Positions 61,435 through 64,000 of a stretch of DNA of 64,000 nucleotides are shown here, piece after piece (the first letter of the stretch is position 1; each line of letters starts with the position of its first letter). The notes beneath the pieces are model-generated. The model was not told where the DNA came from. It saw nothing but the letters and a program-made list of their open reading frames with translations, and made no database searches. Position numbers and translations under genes: made by a program. This DNA comes from an uncultured Acetatifactor sp. (lineage in GTDB: Bacteria; Bacillota; Clostridia; Lachnospirales; Lachnospiraceae). Location of the stretch: NCBI GenBank assembly GCA_910577235.1, contig CAJTMX010000015.1, forward strand, positions 31,293 through 95,292, given 5' to 3'.

Positions 61435-62628
61435 CTATTGCTCCAGCCGCTCCAGAGCGCCATAGGTGACATTGCGCAGCCTTCGCAGTGCGGAAGTACT
61501 GCTGTACCCGCCTCTCTGGATAAAATACAGCATCACCATATCGTCTGCCGGATCTATGGTCATATAGTTGCCTGTCCATCCGTCCCAGCCGTATTCCCCC
61601 GGACTGGCGATGGTTCCCGCCTCCCCCTGGTCCGTCAGCACCCGCATCAGGCAGCCGTAACCGCAGCCCAGATTGCTGTCCCAGTTCAGCGCGCCTTTCT
61701 GCCGGGGAGAAAGTCTGTCCTGCCGCATGAACTCCACCGTCTTCTCACCCAATATCCGAACGCCCTCATAGACGCCGCCCCCGAGCAGCATCCGCGCGAA
61801 ACGGCCGTAATCCTCCATGGTGGATACCAGCCCCGCGCCGCCGGACTCAAAGGACACATCCGGGCCGTAGTACTCCCCCAGATTGCAGTCTTCATAGATT
61901 TCCAACCTGTTTTTTTCCTCATTCCATATATAATTCTGGGCAAAACGCTGTCGCTTTTCCTCCGGCACAAAGAACCCCGTGTCCGTCATACCCAGAGGCG
62001 TGAATATCTCCTCCCGCAGGAAAGTCCCATATCGCTTTCCCGTCACTACCTCCGCCACTGCCCCCAGGACATCGGCAGACAATCCGTACATCCACCGCTC
62101 CCCCGGCTGAAATGCCAGAGGCACCTGCGCCACCCGTTCCATCCACTCTCTGGTGGTCAGCCGCTGTCCCTGGGCCTGGGCTTTTTTCAGTTCCCGGAAC
62201 AGCTCGTCCATCAGCAGCCCGGAGGGGCTGCATCCTTCCCAATTCTCAGGGTAGGGAATGCCGGAGGTCATATTGAGCAGATCATAGACAGTGATATCCC
62301 TCTCTGCCGGAAGAGGTTCCCCCTCCGGGTTCCACACGGTCAAGTTACGGAAACAGGGGAGATACCGGCTCACCGGGTCCCGCAGATCCAACTGCCCCCG
62401 CTCCACCAACAGCATCACAGCTGCCGCCGTGATGGGTTTGGTCATGGAAAACAGGCGAAAGATGGTATTTCGCTCAATGGGCGTCCTTCTCTCCCGGTCC
62501 GCATAGCCGCAGGCGCTGAAATAGCGCTCTTTGCCGCCCTGAATCAACAGATAGCCCGCCCCGGCCACCTGTCCCGTCTCCACTTCCTGTCGCATAATGC
62601 TGTCTATCGCCTGACGGTAATCATACAT
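61435..62628 (-). CDS. Beta-lactamase-family serine hydrolase, second intact paralogue
   Basis: A 397-residue protein of the same fold: RLFSMTKPITAA (Ser61-Lys64), WMYGLSADVLG for YxN and GWDGWTGNYM near the C-terminus. It is convergent with the previous hydrolase (16 bases between ends) and clearly divergent in sequence, so an old paralogue. No signal peptide; substrate unknown. Confidence 0.88.
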   Translation of the reverse strand: MYDYRQAIDSIMRQEVETGQVAGAGYLLIQGGKERYFSACGYADRERRTPIERNTIFRLFSMTKPITAAAVMLLVERGQLDLRDPVSRYLPCFRNLTVWNPEGEPLPAERDITVYDLLNMTSGIPYPENWEGCSPSGLLMDELFRELKKAQAQGQRLTTREWMERVAQVPLAFQPGERWMYGLSADVLGAVAEVVTGKRYGTFLREEIFTPLGMTDTGFFVPEEKRQRFAQNYIWNEEKNRLEIYEDCNLGEYYGPDVSFESGGAGLVSTMEDYGRFARMLLGGGVYEGVRILGEKTVEFMRQDRLSPRQKGALNWDSNLGCGYGCLMRVLTDQGEAGTIASPGEYGWDGWTGNYMTIDPADDMVMLYFIQRGGYSSTSALRRLRNVTYGALERLEQ

Positions 62629-62666
62629 AGTACGCCTCCTCCTGGTGTGATCCCAATATATCCGAT

Positions 62667-63896
62667 CTATGGCTGTCTCATATGCCTTTGCTCTTTGATC
62701 CTCTTTTTGTCTTCGTACATCATCTTATCCGCCACGTCGAGAAAATCAGGGTTACAGTACTCACAGTACCCGATGGCGTAGCTGACCGGTACATTGCGGG
62801 TCCGGTTGCGGATCTCACACTGCTCCTTAAGCTCCCGGACAAACCGGACCGGATCTCCTTCATACAACACCGCAAATTCATCTCCGCCCTGACGGTACAC
62901 CTTTCCCATATCCCCGGCCACATCCGTCAGCAGCCGCGCGAAACACTGCAGCAATTCGTCCCCGGCCGAATGTCCGATGGTGTCGTTCACCATCTTCAAG
63001 TCATTTAAATCCGCGATGATATAGTGACCGCTGCCGCCTCTCCCCGCAACCGCCAAGTCACGTTCAAAGGCATTGCGGTTGTAGATATGAGTCAGATAGT
63101 CTATAAAGGCAAAGCGGTAACCCGTCTCCGTGCAGAACGCCAAAAGGCTGCGCATACGGTCATGTTTTGATTCCATGTCCTCCGGCAGAATCCTGGTCTC
63201 CATAATCAGGTTCTCGTCCCCGTATTTTGCCAGAACCGAATCCCTGACCCCTTCCAGCGCCGTCATGGCCCTCTCCCCGGAACCGGTGATAAAAGCCACG
63301 CCGTATTCGCCCACCCGGTATCCCCGCAGGCGGTACAGTTTCAGTTCTCTGCGAATGTCCTGGAGTATCCGCACATCCTGTTTCCAGTCAAAATTATTCT
63401 CTGTCTTGCAGAAACAGAGCGCCGCCACAGACACATTTTGCCCATCCAGCTCTATCTGTTCCAGCACGGCCTCCAGAGAGTACTGGTTGAACAAAGTGGT
63501 CTGTTCGTCCATATATTTTTCCGTGTTTTCATGGCTCAGGATCAGGCCCAGCAGGATCAGCGTGGAAGCCACCACCACGATCAAGCTCTCGGGCTGAAAC
63601 ATCTGGATGACAGACACTGCCGCGTAAATAGGAACCGCAAGGATAAAAGCCAGTCTCTTCTCCCCATTCAGGCAGTTCCAATAGCGCAGGCAGTAGTACA
63701 GGATCAGCAACAGATAGATCACCAGGCTGAAATAAAGCGCATACGCCTTGGGTCCCAGAGAATAATCCGTGACCCGCCCGTGCACATATGTAATGGGCAG
63801 GACCAAAATCCCCAGAGTTGACAACGCGAAAGGTATATGGTGACAGATCCGCTGTATTCCGGAAAAATCTACACTTGCCTCCAGATAACTTCGCAT
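62667..63896 (-). CDS. Membrane diguanylate cyclase (GGDEF), N-terminus uncertain
   Basis: From the first ATG, 409 residues: four to five transmembrane helices (~25-130), a linker, and an intact GGDEF domain (IADLNDLKMVNDTIGHSAGD, YRQGGDEFAVL) without an upstream RxxD inhibition site. The frame remains open above the ATG for 18 codons encoding another hydrophobic helix (VIYLLSILGFVYLLFFY) before an in-frame TGA near 63948, so the natural start is probably further upstream and the gene may be truncated, or a non-ATG start is used. Likely makes c-di-GMP. Confidence 0.82.
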   Translation of the reverse strand: MRSYLEASVDFSGIQRICHHIPFALSTLGILVLPITYVHGRVTDYSLGPKAYALYFSLVIYLLLILYYCLRYWNCLNGEKRLAFILAVPIYAAVSVIQMFQPESLIVVVASTLILLGLILSHENTEKYMDEQTTLFNQYSLEAVLEQIELDGQNVSVAALCFCKTENNFDWKQDVRILQDIRRELKLYRLRGYRVGEYGVAFITGSGERAMTALEGVRDSVLAKYGDENLIMETRILPEDMESKHDRMRSLLAFCTETGYRFAFIDYLTHIYNRNAFERDLAVAGRGGSGHYIIADLNDLKMVNDTIGHSAGDELLQCFARLLTDVAGDMGKVYRQGGDEFAVLYEGDPVRFVRELKEQCEIRNRTRNVPVSYAIGYCEYCNPDFLDVADKMMYEDKKRIKEQRHMRQP

Positions 63897-64000
63897 ATAA
63901 AAAAACAGCAGGTAGACAAACCCCAGTATGGACAGCAGGTAAATGACTCAAACTTCCCACACCGATTTCGGGAATAAAGCCTTGATAAATGCCGGTTGGG

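Noticed and set aside
61423..62781. 452-codon plus-strand frame
   Set aside because: Antisense to an intact serine hydrolase and the end of the GGDEF gene; low-complexity His/Pro-rich translation.
1..64000. CRISPR array or integrated prophage
   Set aside because: No regularly spaced repeats, cas genes, integrase, capsid or terminase sequences were seen on either strand.

Overview
The window (about 64 kb) looks like a chromosomal stretch from a gut-type Lachnospiraceae/Clostridia bacterium. Supporting signs are AGGAGG-type ribosome sites, mid-50s GC coding DNA, lysine synthesis through dapL plus dapF, several GGDEF/EAL proteins, a Firmicutes-style Tad pilus locus, xylan/arabinan enzymes under a LacI regulator, and UPF0236/ISLre2 debris. 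I do not assign a genus. Most genes are on the minus strand.

Layout. 1-14.8 kb is an accessory, partly decayed region: the edge of a DRE-TIM aldolase, tRNA-Val(CAC), a DUF308 membrane protein, a solo HTH gene with an overlapping operator, a SIR2-TPR protein in AT-rich DNA, an HTH gene split by an in-frame TAG, a GntR remnant abutting an F420-ligase-like gene, two ankyrin proteins, an ISLre2 remnant, an AAA/PD-(D/E)XK protein and an ion permease. 15-20 kb holds an AT-rich chemoreceptor gene with a long leader, a GNAT gene and a kinase-phosphatase-ligase RNA repair protein. 20-29 kb holds an ABC exporter pair headed by an HTH-PurM fusion, a small kinase, an HD protein, a MerR-methyltransferase fusion and a CE1-like esterase.

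29-41 kb is mostly housekeeping: ybaK, a GGDEF-EAL-LamG protein, dapF-dapL, hslO, a methyltransferase, a small membrane exporter, hisC, a glycosyltransferase and a MATE pump. 40.5-50 kb is a compact nine-gene Tad/Flp pilus operon ending in a 1,332-residue secreted glycine- and cysteine-rich protein and a prepilin peptidase, with an EAL phosphodiesterase just upstream. 52-64 kb is a MATE pump followed by a hemicellulose side-chain locus: GH51 arabinofuranosidase, tandem CE1 esterase, LacI regulator, three beta-lactamase-fold hydrolases (one broken) and a GGDEF protein.

How it fits together. The GH51 gene and the distant CE1-like esterase share a conserved structured 5' leader, which suggests common regulation of arabinoxylan debranching. 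Three GGDEF/EAL proteins and a Tad pilus point to c-di-GMP control of surface attachment. The best candidates for something undescribed are the paired leaders, the HTH-PurM/ABC operon, the SIR2-TPR protein and the RNA-repair protein. All function calls come from reading protein and DNA sequence by eye; no search was run.
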